Below are positions 8,626 to 19,270 of a stretch of DNA of 45,547 nucleotides, in pieces; the stretch's first letter is position 1, and each line of letters begins with the position of its first letter. Source of the DNA: a virus. The notes under the pieces were generated by a model. That model was not told where the DNA came from and did no database searches. It saw only the letters and a list, made by a program, of their open reading frames with translations. The position numbers and the translations under genes were made by a program. The stretch lies in IMG/VR virus record IMGVR_UViG_3300032291_004435, positions 1-45,547 of that record; one strand, given 5' to 3'.

Positions 8626-11600
8626 TTACCTCAAAAGAAGCGGATTAGTTTGTGTATATAAGGCATCATGCACAGAATTGAATCCCATGTTCCACGACAA
8701 TGTGACTATAACAGGAGGAACAATAACATTCTGATTGAAATTATATGCAATATCAGATAATGCAGTAAGTGTTTTTGTGTATCTTTGTATCGGCATTATA
8801 GGACCGTATCGAATAACATTTTTCCCAGGTATCAAACGAAATATTTGCGCATTCTCAAACTTGAGTTTTCTGATATTTCTTGATGATAAATAAGAATCGG
8901 TAATATCCCCAGACAAATTTGAAATAATACTGATACGTTCTTTTTCTGTTCGTATGCGTATTATTTCTCCTGTACTAATTGACATATTCAAATACATGGC
9001 CTGACCCGTTGTTACATTAATTATGGAATTGATGTATCCAGTTACATTCACATTGCCTTTGAATGGAGAATACAACGAAATTGTAGGGTACACAGAAATA
9101 GTTCCACGGTTGTAACAATTAAATGTCTGCATTACCGCAGCATCATACAGAGTATTAGTGTAATTTTGTTTTGGAATAGAGATTATTGGATATGTATCGG
9201 TGCCAGATTCGTCATATTGGCTCGGTATAGCAAGAGGAGCACCGACACTTATAGTCGGTGCTTGCATAAGTTTACGGTCAACACCTTCTATAGTTAATCC
9301 CCCCATGCTCGTGACTGTTTGCGGTATGTTGACATTTGCATATGCATAATTTAAAGCGGTATAAACGTTAGAAAACATTCCCACCGATGCATCAGAAAAT
9401 AGTTTTATAGGAGTAGTTTCTGCTCCTGTTATGTACACAGCTTGGCTCATTTTAGACTTATATATATGAGAAGGAACATGTGCTAATCCTAATGACGATT
9501 GATAAATGGAGCCCCAATTTGTGTTAGCAACAAGACTGTTTGAGACGGATACGGGAGAAGTTAAATTAGCAACCGAATGAAGTACAACATTTTGTTGCGT
9601 TGTGTTAGTTGTGAAATTCCCTGTCGCCCATAAGTTCTGTTGATAATCTACATCGCAGCTATTGATGTATTGATTTGCTCCTGTATAAGCTGTAGTGAAA
9701 TTAGAAACACTAGATGCATTGCTTATTGTTATGCGAGCTATAGGAGAACCCGATGTTATGCTTGACGAACCGCATTGGAATGGAGTTCCTGCACTTATGG
9801 ACCAAGAACCCACTGGTATCATTTGTGTTGGACGATTATTTCCGCCAGTATCAATTCCCACCCATGGCACATAAGCAATGTCTTTCACAAATGTGTTCGT
9901 AGTATATGGTGTATTTATTGCAACCCCTTGCGCAGTCCCTGCAGTTTGATTAAAGTCGATTTTGTAATATTGATATTGATTTGTCACTAAGGGATAAACA
10001 GAACCAGATGTGGAATATACGGCAAGTCTACGAGCATCAATGGTTGAATTTCCATTTGATACCTCAGTAAAGTCGCCTCCAATATAAACAATTTCAGGGT
10101 CGGCTTTTGAAACTGGACTTATAAACGGATGTGAGGCTTTTACTGCATAAACAGTATCATTTCTGTTATTAGTGCCACACAATCCAGGAGTCCGATAAAG
10201 TCCATAGTTCATGTACGGGATGCTAATATCTGCTTCATAATTTTCAGGAATGTTGAATTGAATATCTGTATTGAGAGAATTTCTCTGAAGCTGAATGTCT
10301 ATGAAATTTTTAAACCTGACATTGCCTATATTAAAATCAAATCTTCCGCCTACATATAGATTTGTAGGAACGGTATAAGCACCATATACTCTGGTTTTCA
10401 CGTCAATAGAGTAAACTGCTCCATTGGAAACATTCCTGCGGTCATCACAATTAATGCCAAAATGGGGAGTATCTTCGCCAGAAACACCATAATCATAATA
10501 TGGACTTTTTCCTGATGAGAAAGTTAATACTCTATACGGAAATGGAGACGTGTTAATGTCATAGCGCAAAGCAACAAGATTGTTTACACGAAAATAAGAA
10601 TCAGCTATTTTTATGTAGTCAAAACGACCGCCAATAAAAATCGTATCATACGTTGCATAAACTGGAAAGTTACTAGAAACACGCGAACTCATTCGGACTG
10701 AACAATTAACTGTTCCACTACTCCATGTATCTGAGGGATTTCGGATTAAAAATTCGATTGGCAAGTCTTCTAAATCAAATATAGAGCGTAATATTGAATA
10801 TGAAGATTTAACCCACGCAACTTCCACTCCAGCTGGGCGAGCATAAGATTGAATTTTGTCATAAACAGAATGCAGAACTGTAGTTTTTTGCGAGTTTGGT
10901 CCCGCATAAAGAAATATATTATCTGCAGAATCAACAAAGACACGTTGCATGATTTTTTGTATATTTGGCATGAAATAAATGCCAACTCCTTGAAAAGATA
11001 AACCATCCCATTTAGCAATACTATCAACAGATGCTTTATTTTTAATATTGCGAAAATCTCCACAAAAATATATGTCATCATCTGAGTTTACAGACATAGA
11101 ATATACAGCGGGGATATCATTATAAAAATCATTTGCGTAATTAGCTTCTAATCCTCTTGTGATATCGATAAAATAACCATTCCTAAATTCAGCAATTCCT
11201 GTGATTTTAGTTGGCGGTAACATGCTTTTATTTATTCGGTTAAAATCACCTGAAACATATATTCTTCCATCAGATGTCTGCACAACATCATAGAAATTTG
11301 CTGACACCAGTGGAGTGCCTTCTTTATATCCTCCACCCCCAGAAAGCTGTACATCAGCATCATTTGGGGATGTGTCGCGCAATGTAAATAATCCAACACC
11401 AAATGCAGGTATTGTAGAAGCAGTAGTCCCAAGCAATGTAAACTTTCCAACAAAAAATATATTCACTCCATCAGCTAAATACTGAATAAGCATTTTACGG
11501 ACAATGGTGTCATTACTTACTGCAGAAGTTACTGGGTTCACACCAAACGTGTTAGCGGAGTCCAAGTTTAAAAATCTATTATCGTTGATATCGTATTTGA

Positions 11601-13899
11601 CAATACGTGCTGCATTGAAAGAATTGTATGGGCTAGCAGCATTAGACACAACAAAGAATGTGCCACATATATATAGACATCCAAAATAGTTATCATATTT
11701 GATATCGTAAACAGCAGAATTAGCATCTGGCGTTGTTGGCCCGATAATGCCAACTTCCGTAAATGTACCGTACTTACAATATGGAATAAGAGAATTAACC
11801 CAATCGGTTCGCAAATAACCACGACCTCTGCTGGTTGCGCGCAATTGCGGTTGAGAATAATCAACAGAAACAAATGAATATAAATGTTCAGGAACGTATA
11901 AATTTACATTTTGTTTATCAGACCCCCATGGGGTAAACGCAGCAAAATTTATAAAACGTCTACCGCCCATGGTGAAATCAAATTTTCCGCCAATATACAT
12001 TGTTCCATCAATGCCAAATTCGATAGCACGAACCGTTCCTTTTCCTGGTATGCCAACAAATGCAGGGTTCAATTCAGTACTGTTTGAGAACCTCGTTGGT
12101 GCATCTAATAACGGTATGATTTGCCAATCGCAATGATATGCATATTCGGTCAATTCTGGTCCATTTTCCACGGTGGTAACTTCAACAGCTCCTGGAAGAA
12201 TATATGACATGTTTGACATTGCACGATTTCGTATTCCAACTATATTTGAAACTCGCACACGGAATTTTGTGGTAGTCGATTCGATAGAAGCTGGCTTTAA
12301 CCAATATCCTTCAATTTCAACAACATCAAAGCGTCCACCAAACCAAATAATTCCATCACTGTCTTCTGTTATTACGTAAACATCACCCACTTCATAATAC
12401 GTTTTAGCATCATAAGTTTGAGCTGGCCCTGTGCCGCTATACGGCAAAGTTGAAGTGTATTGAGAATCAGTAGCCTTAAAAAAAGCAATGTTATTTGGTA
12501 TTTCCCATTTTTCTTCAGACTTGTTATATAACAACAATCCGCCAATATTTCGCAATACATCAATATTCATTGTGTTGAATTGGTCATACATCGGATTATC
12601 GTTAAACATACTTGAAGCACTGTCATTTTGATACTGAATATAATTTGACACGACTTGAAAATTTAAATCAATGTCGGATTGAAAGATATTTGCAGTGTCT
12701 AATTCCAGACCCGAAGAATATACAACGTCTACAAAAAATGGAACAAAATTTAGCCCGTTTGTAAAAGACAATTCAAAGTATAATCGAACGGGTTGGGCTT
12801 CTGAAAAAGGTCTTTTGCCAATCAATTCTTGGAATCGTGCAAACGATTCCATGAATTGTGCTTCGCTATCGGTAATAATACGTCCGCTTATGCTTATATT
12901 GCGACTGTTTGTTATTTGGTCAACAAATAATTGACCGTCTTTCAAAGTTTTAGTGAATACTTCTGTTTTTTCATTTGGAGATTCAAGTCCTTGGACATTT
13001 TTTGCATAAAAACTGCAGTAATCGTTCAGTCCAACCAATTCTCCATTCACTCTGGTTGCGTGCGAGCGAATCGACATTGACTTATGAGCTTCGCCAGTCC
13101 ATTGAAAGTCTTTCGGGTATGAATACGAATTAAATCCTTCAAACCCTCCATCGAAATACATTGTGGCCATAGTTTGATACGGTTGTTTTTCTAACTGGAC
13201 CGCATCTATTACAAAATAAATCTCATGTGAAGCGGAAATTTCATCAGTTGTACGAGTAATAGAAAAATAAAAATACGGATAACTTTTTACTGATGAAGGC
13301 AAATCAAAAACAAAACGTTCCCACGGATAAAAATACGGATTCATTGCGCCGCTTATACCTTTTTCCAAATCTCCTGGGGTATCTTTCGGCAGTGTTTTTA
13401 CTGTGAATTTTTTTGATGCAGCTAAAACGGGATTTGTTCCCAAAGAATCGGAACACCCAAATATTTTTACAATATATTCAATTGATTTTTCTGGAATTAT
13501 AACCGCATAAAGGGCTGGGCTGTCTCCATATCCTTTAGCATCAACAACAGAATAATGATAAAAACTAAGAATATCGCGTTCTGTTGGGGTTGTTGTTGTT
13601 TGAATAGCTCTTTGCAATCCATATGTAATTACATCATTGCTGCTGCTCATACGTGCTTTCCATGCATACGAACCAGAATACGCATGGTGAAATGTTATAG
13701 GATACGCAAAAAAATTAGCAGTTGTCCACGACCAGTTATAGTGACGCAGAGTCCCGTCAACACTATATGTAGGCATTTCAAATGATGGATTTTCGATGCG
13801 GTTTGTTGTAGCATTAGAGGCAACAACACGGATTTGATTCTGAGATGCATTAAGAAATCCATCGACATTAACTTGCTGATTAACTTGATAATTTGTCAT
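8626..13899 (-). CDS. Giant Dit-like tail protein with inserted beta-propeller repeats
   Basis: This 1757-residue protein has four parts. Residues ~30-250 resemble a carbohydrate-binding jelly roll (NRIENPSFEM start). Residues ~280-425 match the N-terminal half of Dit-like tail proteins (NVQGLESP, then DGQLFVDQI, then ISISGRI). Residues ~500-1440 hold about ten repeats with a [IVLY]xxGG[RKD]F[DT] strand, for example IIWFGGRFDV (518), TMYIGGKFDF (633), IYVSGDFNR (880), IFIGGRFDY (1087) and LYVGGRFDF (1181). Residues ~1596-1700 match the C-terminal half of Dit (NRGTISVYPTI, INVTTGQAMYLNM, FRLIPGKNVI). The propeller therefore appears inserted inside the Dit fold. A paralogue lies at 15849-19268. 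Likely location is the tail tip, with a role in host surface binding (inferred). Confidence 0.72.
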   Translation of the reverse strand: MTNYQVNQQVNVDGFLNASQNQIRVVASNATTNRIENPSFEMPTYSVDGTLRHYNWSWTTANFFAYPITFHHAYSGSYAWKARMSSSNDVITYGLQRAIQTTTTPTERDILSFYHYSVVDAKGYGDSPALYAVIIPEKSIEYIVKIFGCSDSLGTNPVLAASKKFTVKTLPKDTPGDLEKGISGAMNPYFYPWERFVFDLPSSVKSYPYFYFSITRTTDEISASHEIYFVIDAVQLEKQPYQTMATMYFDGGFEGFNSYSYPKDFQWTGEAHKSMSIRSHATRVNGELVGLNDYCSFYAKNVQGLESPNEKTEVFTKTLKDGQLFVDQITNSRNISISGRIITDSEAQFMESFARFQELIGKRPFSEAQPVRLYFELSFTNGLNFVPFFVDVVYSSGLELDTANIFQSDIDLNFQVVSNYIQYQNDSASSMFNDNPMYDQFNTMNIDVLRNIGGLLLYNKSEEKWEIPNNIAFFKATDSQYTSTLPYSGTGPAQTYDAKTYYEVGDVYVITEDSDGIIWFGGRFDVVEIEGYWLKPASIESTTTKFRVRVSNIVGIRNRAMSNMSYILPGAVEVTTVENGPELTEYAYHCDWQIIPLLDAPTRFSNSTELNPAFVGIPGKGTVRAIEFGIDGTMYIGGKFDFTMGGRRFINFAAFTPWGSDKQNVNLYVPEHLYSFVSVDYSQPQLRATSRGRGYLRTDWVNSLIPYCKYGTFTEVGIIGPTTPDANSAVYDIKYDNYFGCLYICGTFFVVSNAASPYNSFNAARIVKYDINDNRFLNLDSANTFGVNPVTSAVSNDTIVRKMLIQYLADGVNIFFVGKFTLLGTTASTIPAFGVGLFTLRDTSPNDADVQLSGGGGYKEGTPLVSANFYDVVQTSDGRIYVSGDFNRINKSMLPPTKITGIAEFRNGYFIDITRGLEANYANDFYNDIPAVYSMSVNSDDDIYFCGDFRNIKNKASVDSIAKWDGLSFQGVGIYFMPNIQKIMQRVFVDSADNIFLYAGPNSQKTTVLHSVYDKIQSYARPAGVEVAWVKSSYSILRSIFDLEDLPIEFLIRNPSDTWSSGTVNCSVRMSSRVSSNFPVYATYDTIFIGGRFDYIKIADSYFRVNNLVALRYDINTSPFPYRVLTFSSGKSPYYDYGVSGEDTPHFGINCDDRRNVSNGAVYSIDVKTRVYGAYTVPTNLYVGGRFDFNIGNVRFKNFIDIQLQRNSLNTDIQFNIPENYEADISIPYMNYGLYRTPGLCGTNNRNDTVYAVKASHPFISPVSKADPEIVYIGGDFTEVSNGNSTIDARRLAVYSTSGSVYPLVTNQYQYYKIDFNQTAGTAQGVAINTPYTTNTFVKDIAYVPWVGIDTGGNNRPTQMIPVGSWSISAGTPFQCGSSSITSGSPIARITISNASSVSNFTTAYTGANQYINSCDVDYQQNLWATGNFTTNTTQQNVVLHSVANLTSPVSVSNSLVANTNWGSIYQSSLGLAHVPSHIYKSKMSQAVYITGAETTPIKLFSDASVGMFSNVYTALNYAYANVNIPQTVTSMGGLTIEGVDRKLMQAPTISVGAPLAIPSQYDESGTDTYPIISIPKQNYTNTLYDAAVMQTFNCYNRGTISVYPTISLYSPFKGNVNVTGYINSIINVTTGQAMYLNMSISTGEIIRIRTEKERISIISNLSGDITDSYLSSRNIRKLKFENAQIFRLIPGKNVIRYGPIMPIQRYTKTLTALSDIAYNFNQNVIVPPVIVTLSWNMGFNSVHDALYTQTNPLLLR

Positions 13900-14567
13900 T
13901 CCACTACCTCTAACCGCTCTAATACATTCACAAGGCCAGAAACATCGCCTAATGGTAATATAGAAAACTCAATGCATTTGAATGCTTCCGCAGATATCAT
14001 TGCCGCATCCGTACGATATATTCCCACTTGAAATTTTGTAAATCCATCAGAAACTAAATAAATGGTGCTGATAGTAGCAGTTTGAACAATTGGCCACAAT
14101 CCCCACGAAGTAATTGTTGAACCTTGTGCATTGTTTGTTGAAAAACCTTGCTTGATTGCAAATGTACTTGAAGGCGTAACGCCTGCTAAAGAATCTGATA
14201 CAGGTATTATCATTAAATAAAACGTTGGTTGGTTGGAATCAGCAGCACTTGTTTCTGAATGTTGAATCGTTGCTGAAATCCAAACATATCCTCTATAAAC
14301 GGGGGAAGACAATGTACCATATGTTTTATCAGCATAGTCTTCATCGCCACGCGTACCTGTAAAAGAAACAAAACGGTGCACTTCATTTAAATTTGCAATT
14401 GCAACGGCGGAATTTGTCATGGTTACCGCATTGCCAGATGATATATTTATATATTCATCATATGCGTATTGAATATTCCCGCTTGAACCAAAATAATTAT
14501 TCCAATTCGAAGATGTTATTGTGTCTCCAGAAGAAAAGCTAATGTCAACATCTGTATATTTGGGCAT
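13896..14567 (-). CDS. Short adhesin-like tail protein, copy C
   Basis: This 223-residue protein is beta-rich and has an N-terminal anchor-like motif TITSSNWNNYFGSSG with W22. The rest has features of a compact beta-sandwich (alternating hydrophobic/polar strands, YRGYVWISATI, FYLMIIPVSD). The gene overlaps the giant propeller protein gene by four bases (ATGA). It shares the x-W-N-x motif near the N-terminus with the two genes upstream, which suggests three related proteins that attach to the tail tip through the same short element but carry different heads. A receptor-binding role is inferred from position only. Confidence 0.5.
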   Translation of the reverse strand: MPKYTDVDISFSSGDTITSSNWNNYFGSSGNIQYAYDEYINISSGNAVTMTNSAVAIANLNEVHRFVSFTGTRGDEDYADKTYGTLSSPVYRGYVWISATIQHSETSAADSNQPTFYLMIIPVSDSLAGVTPSSTFAIKQGFSTNNAQGSTITSWGLWPIVQTATISTIYLVSDGFTKFQVGIYRTDAAMISAEAFKCIEFSILPLGDVSGLVNVLERLEVVE

Positions 14568-14568
14568 A

Positions 14569-15159
14569 TTACACCATCCCAGGATTAATGATTAAGTGTA
14601 AATGTCCTATACATCGCAGGTCAGTATGATATCCGTGCGCAACCGTTATTCTATGTCTATCAGTACTTTTATTTGACACACCTGCATACGCAGCATCAAG
14701 ATATGTTTGTGAAGCATCATATTTACGCAAAAAATGTGAAGCTATTACGGTGGTAACAGTAGTTTTAGCTACTACAGCTGTTCTATTTAATGTTGTTCTG
14801 AAATTATATCCAGTAAAAGATGGTTCAACAAAGCGGACACGCCACAATGCTAAAAATGGAGTTTGGTCTGGAACACTGAATATTCCCGCTGTTCTGTTAA
14901 AATACGCACCAGAAGATATGCTTGTAAAAGTAACAACAGTACTGCCAGTTGCTGTTGAAGATTTTATTGGCACGATAAAATCCCATTCAGCAACGTACAC
15001 ATTGCAGTCTGCTCTTTTATTTGAAGCTTGTTGAACATAGGCAGCACTTCCGCTATTAGACAACATATTGTTCCAATTATTAACCGAAACAATTGTATTA
15101 TCTTTTAAATTTTGCGGTTGTGTCCATATTGGTTTTGTGTATTTTGTTACAAGAGTCAT
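14569..15159 (-). CDS. Short adhesin-like tail protein, copy B
   Basis: This 196-residue protein has the motif IVSVNNWNNMLSNSG around W29, alike in spacing and residues to the copy at 13896-14567. The rest is predicted beta-rich with many threonines (RTAVVAKTTVTTV) and a C-terminus containing several histidines (HRITVAHGYHTDLRCIGHLHL). The start codon overlaps the stop of the previous gene (ATGA). Nothing identifies a specific ligand or enzyme. Confidence 0.5.
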   Translation of the reverse strand: MTLVTKYTKPIWTQPQNLKDNTIVSVNNWNNMLSNSGSAAYVQQASNKRADCNVYVAEWDFIVPIKSSTATGSTVVTFTSISSGAYFNRTAGIFSVPDQTPFLALWRVRFVEPSFTGYNFRTTLNRTAVVAKTTVTTVIASHFLRKYDASQTYLDAAYAGVSNKSTDRHRITVAHGYHTDLRCIGHLHLIINPGMV

Positions 15160-15842
15160 AGATTAATATTTCTCCCACAATTTGTTTTTCCGCCAACAAG
15201 CTCCGTATATCCTAGTGTAATTCGCATTGTATCTGGAGCAGTTCCTGTGAAAAGTAATTTATATCGCACACTATATGGAATGCTGGCCCCATTTCTATAA
15301 GCAACAATTTGTTGTGTACGTAAATTCACGGATTGCCCATTTACAAGGTTTACATTTTGCGCAACACCACTACGAGGGCTTGCGTTAACAAGAATTTGAG
15401 ACATTGCAGCAGTCATGTTAAGTGGGACATTTGGGATATATAAATTTGTCCATAATAAATATGTGGAATTTACATTTGGTCTGAAATATCCATTTACAAC
15501 ATCTAATGTTGAGCGACCTTCTTGATTGGCGGAATTATATAAATTAGATATGCCATTATACGAAATTACCGTAAACCAACTCCCACTAGTGAAACTAGTA
15601 ATGTCTTTCCACATATACGTCGAGCGGACATCTCTATATTGAGTGTACCGTGAACCATATGATTCAATACTTCCCAGTGTATATCCTGCCCAAGTTTTTC
15701 TATATGCATCTAAATATCCACCATACGTATACGCCGTGGCATCGTAAAAGTATTGCGGGAATCTAGTCTTTTGTATTGAATCCGTCCATTTACTGACGGT
15801 AATTGTCATATCTGGCGTTGCGGGCCTAAAATCGTCTGTCAT
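15156..15842 (-). CDS. Short adhesin-like tail protein, copy A
   Basis: This 228-residue protein carries a related but less conserved N-terminal motif TITVSKWTDSIQK around W19. It is unusually rich in tyrosine in its first half (YFYDATAYTYGGYLDAY and beyond) and ends with beta-strand-rich sequence. Aromatic-rich surfaces are common in carbohydrate-binding tail proteins, so host-surface binding is plausible but unproven. It follows the first giant Dit-like gene by six bases. Confidence 0.5.
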   Translation of the reverse strand: MTDDFRPATPDMTITVSKWTDSIQKTRFPQYFYDATAYTYGGYLDAYRKTWAGYTLGSIESYGSRYTQYRDVRSTYMWKDITSFTSGSWFTVISYNGISNLYNSANQEGRSTLDVVNGYFRPNVNSTYLLWTNLYIPNVPLNMTAAMSQILVNASPRSGVAQNVNLVNGQSVNLRTQQIVAYRNGASIPYSVRYKLLFTGTAPDTMRITLGYTELVGGKTNCGRNINL

Positions 15843-15848
15843 AATGTC

Positions 15849-18800
15849 CTATGTGAGCGGCGACGAATCATATCCGATTCGTCCAATATCTAAACGCAAT
15901 CCTCTTGTTGACCAAGGATAAAAAGGATTTTGAGTTTGCACATCATCAACAAGAATTGTATCTAATCCTAATTTTGATTTGTCTAATTCCCATGCAACCA
16001 TTGATTCTTCTATTGTTATTGTATCCGATTCGTGTAGCACATATGGAGATATTTGTTTTGTTTGATACCTCAATTTAACTTTTAGAGGACGGACAAATCT
16101 TCCTGAATAAGATTCGTTTGCAGAAGTAGCTCGTTGGCCACCCAAGATTTTCAACAAATTTTTTCCTTCGGCTAAGAAAAAATTAGCAAATGTTCCGCCG
16201 CCTACAATACTTCTTATCACACGTGAACGCAAGTTGCTCGTTGCACGAACATTTGCTTTTGTAAAGTCAATTGTTATTGTTTCATTGCGGAGAATGCGCA
16301 TATTAAATGTAATAGATTTGTCGGTTGTTACGTTATATATAGAAAGAAGATGTGCATTTCCATAATTAGATGCTGGATTGGTAATCTCTAAACTAAATTG
16401 CGTTTCCATTCCAACGTTATCAATAATTATAGGTTTCGGAGTGACAAGTTTATTTTTATTACCAGCTTTTGTGTTTGCAATTTTTGCAGAAACAAAACCG
16501 TATCCACGTTTAGAAACAAATACAGATGCTGCGTTTGCTATTTCCATTTCAAAATCCATAGCTTCCCACCGATTATTTGTCCATCGCGCAATACACAAAG
16601 CATAATCGACACTGCCAATTTTATTGAATTGTCCAACAGCATATACATCATCCGTGTACGGAGAAGAGCAGACACTATTGATAGATAATTCAGATGTTTT
16701 AAAAGTAATTCCAAATAAACTTGTAACGCCAACTCCGTTATCCATTGGAGAAAATCTGCTGAACCCATCCCATAGCGCAATTTTGGAATAATTCATTGTG
16801 TTAATAAGAGGCGTTGGCAGGGTAACATCATTATAATCAATTTTTGTGAAATTTCCGCCTATCACAATTGCTCCCGATTTAGTTTTTGTCATTGTAAAAA
16901 CAGGAGCATTAAAAGTTGATTGCGTTGCAGGGAGAAAAGACTTATTTGCAGCCGTAGCTTTTTGATTGACCATAGCTAAAGAGCGCATGCGGTCCAATGT
17001 TAAATCGCTTGCAGTAATTCGATACAATAATGCATTTCTTGTCTGTGTCACTACATTAACACCTGCAGAAGCATATGCTGCGTCGAAATCTCCGCCAACA
17101 ACAACTCCGCTATTATTATCATTGAATGCCATTGCATATACAGGACCATTTATTCCGTATTGCATTTGAGACCATTTTTGCGTAACTGAAATTGAATATA
17201 TAGCTGCATTACGAAGTTGATTTCCGCTTCCTGTTGCGTTTTTAGAACGAGCAAAATAGCCACCAACATAAATACAATCTCGTTTACCATCATATAAAAG
17301 CGTTCGTACAGAAGTGGGTTGCTTTTTGTCTGCAGCTGCGTTTACCGCCATTAATCCACCGTCAACATCTCTGTTTTCACCTTTGACTTGGCCATTAGTA
17401 AGCAGACTTGGAATAAACCAGATGTTTTTGCAATCATAAGTCAAATTTAATACTTTATCGAATCGTCCACCAACCATTATACTTTCATCGTTTGTCTGAA
17501 CAATAGAATATACGGTTGCGCCAGGCCCACTTACTCCGTTATAGTCATTGTATGTTTTTCTAGGAGCATTTCTTAAATCAAAAGAACGGACAGGAAATAT
17601 GGTCCCGTCGGGATTCAAAAGAGCAAGATGGTTGCAGTTAAACGAATTTACAATTCCATTGATTATCCATACTACTTTTGTGAAATCCCCGCCAAACAAT
17701 ATTTGTCCGCTTTTTAATTCACACCAGCAATGAACATATCCATTAGTGTAGAGATTATACGTTTGATAATTAAAGAAAGAATCACGATTTATAACAACAT
17801 TTTTTTCATTTACTGAAGTGCTGTAATCTGTGTTCGGATTGCCTCCCTGCGCTTTAAATAAAATCACAGGAAAAGTTGGCAGTTTTTGTTCGGGATTTAA
17901 TACATTAGGCACGTCATACGCATATGTATCTCCCCAAAAATAAACATCTAAATTATTCAAATCAAAAGAAATAATTGTGCTTGGGCTTTCATGAAGACGG
18001 TCTACGGTGATTTGCTCAACAACTGCATCAAAATATGTATAATCGCTAAAATCGGTACAACCAAGCGGGACACGGTAATAGAACCTGCGTTTTGTTCCTA
18101 TTCCCGAACGGGCTTTTGACAGAAAAAATTGTAGCTGGCCAGTCTTACGCATTGTATCAAGCAGAGTATCGCCAACAATATATCCTTTTATGCTTATTTT
18201 TCTTGAATCTATTCCAGAACCTTGAAATTGCTGGCCATCACCCATGGTAAATGGAGTGACATCATTGATTTGAGGAGGAAGTCCTAACCCCTGCATATTC
18301 ATGACACTCATATCAAAATCTGTTTGAAAATTGTATAAAACTCCTCCGCTATGTGCTTCGGTAGTTCTGTAACTTGTGCTTTTTTGGGGAGCTCCGTCCC
18401 AAAAATATCCAATACTTGGAACAGCATCGTTTTTGCCAAAATCACCATCAAGATAGGTGGTTTCTATTTGAAATTCATCATCATAAAATTCAACTTGAAC
18501 GGCATCCAAATAAAAAATAAAACTATAATTCATTGACGGGTCATTATTCTGAATAGAAAATCGTACATATGCAGGAATATCTTCAGAATACTTTATAGAA
18601 AATGGAACTTTATATCGAACCCATTCGGGGTTTTTCCTTCGGCCAATCACATTTGGTTCTATATCTTCAGAAAAATAGGAAGGCGGAGGTGTATTCAAAT
18701 CTATTGCACGTGATGCAATAATTGTCTGGTCAAGGAATGAACCGTTAGGAAGTCCCGTTGTTGCGTCAACCGTTGCATATATATTGACAGTAATCGGGTG

Positions 18801-19268
18801 CGTACTATTGCCTTCTTGATAGAATTTCGAAAAAGGAGTATATCTATCAATTGCAGGAACAAATGCATAAAAAGACAACATCCCGCGAGTGTAATAATAC
18901 ACTTTGTCCCCAGTTACAAATTGATTTGTTATCATTGTTTTTGGCGCAACAATAGGTTGCGCCAAACCATATACAAGAGCATCGGTGTTGTTGGTAAATA
19001 CTACACGCATTGACCGATAACCGTTGTATACATTTTCAGATGTAACCGCTCCAACAGAATTTGATGTCAACATCTTGTTTGCTGCGTAATCATATTCTCC
19101 AGATGTATATCCATATGGAAAAGATTCGCCAATTTCGTCTATTTCAAACGATGGATTTATCACATGATTACGACGGGCTACGGGAACAACAAATGATATT
19201 TCACTTTCAGTAGTGTTTGGCCGTAAACTTCCAGGAAGCTGCGGTACAGCGTAAATATCATATGTCAT
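15849..19268 (-). CDS. Dit-like tail protein with inserted six-repeat beta-propeller
   Basis: This 1139-residue protein has the same order of parts as the protein at 8626-13899. An N-terminal jelly-roll-like region opens with NHVINPSFEI and spans to ~265. A Dit N-terminal half follows at ~310-440 (MNMQGLGLPP, DGQQFQGSGI, SIKGYIVGD). Six GGxF-type repeats lie at about 524, 597, 666, 722, 801 and 875 (ILFGGDFTK, IMVGGRFDK, IYVGGYFAR, VVVGGDFDA, IVIGGNFTK, VYAVGQFNK), enough for one six-bladed propeller. The Dit C-terminal half is at ~960-1045 (SIYNVTTDKSITFNM, FFLAEGKNLLKI). It directly follows the tape measure gene, the normal Dit position. An AAGGTGA site precedes the start. Confidence 0.72.
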   Translation of the reverse strand: MTYDIYAVPQLPGSLRPNTTESEISFVVPVARRNHVINPSFEIDEIGESFPYGYTSGEYDYAANKMLTSNSVGAVTSENVYNGYRSMRVVFTNNTDALVYGLAQPIVAPKTMITNQFVTGDKVYYYTRGMLSFYAFVPAIDRYTPFSKFYQEGNSTHPITVNIYATVDATTGLPNGSFLDQTIIASRAIDLNTPPPSYFSEDIEPNVIGRRKNPEWVRYKVPFSIKYSEDIPAYVRFSIQNNDPSMNYSFIFYLDAVQVEFYDDEFQIETTYLDGDFGKNDAVPSIGYFWDGAPQKSTSYRTTEAHSGGVLYNFQTDFDMSVMNMQGLGLPPQINDVTPFTMGDGQQFQGSGIDSRKISIKGYIVGDTLLDTMRKTGQLQFFLSKARSGIGTKRRFYYRVPLGCTDFSDYTYFDAVVEQITVDRLHESPSTIISFDLNNLDVYFWGDTYAYDVPNVLNPEQKLPTFPVILFKAQGGNPNTDYSTSVNEKNVVINRDSFFNYQTYNLYTNGYVHCWCELKSGQILFGGDFTKVVWIINGIVNSFNCNHLALLNPDGTIFPVRSFDLRNAPRKTYNDYNGVSGPGATVYSIVQTNDESIMVGGRFDKVLNLTYDCKNIWFIPSLLTNGQVKGENRDVDGGLMAVNAAADKKQPTSVRTLLYDGKRDCIYVGGYFARSKNATGSGNQLRNAAIYSISVTQKWSQMQYGINGPVYAMAFNDNNSGVVVGGDFDAAYASAGVNVVTQTRNALLYRITASDLTLDRMRSLAMVNQKATAANKSFLPATQSTFNAPVFTMTKTKSGAIVIGGNFTKIDYNDVTLPTPLINTMNYSKIALWDGFSRFSPMDNGVGVTSLFGITFKTSELSINSVCSSPYTDDVYAVGQFNKIGSVDYALCIARWTNNRWEAMDFEMEIANAASVFVSKRGYGFVSAKIANTKAGNKNKLVTPKPIIIDNVGMETQFSLEITNPASNYGNAHLLSIYNVTTDKSITFNMRILRNETITIDFTKANVRATSNLRSRVIRSIVGGGTFANFFLAEGKNLLKILGGQRATSANESYSGRFVRPLKVKLRYQTKQISPYVLHESDTITIEESMVAWELDKSKLGLDTILVDDVQTQNPFYPWSTRGLRLDIGRIGYDSSPLT

Positions 19269-19270
19269 AA

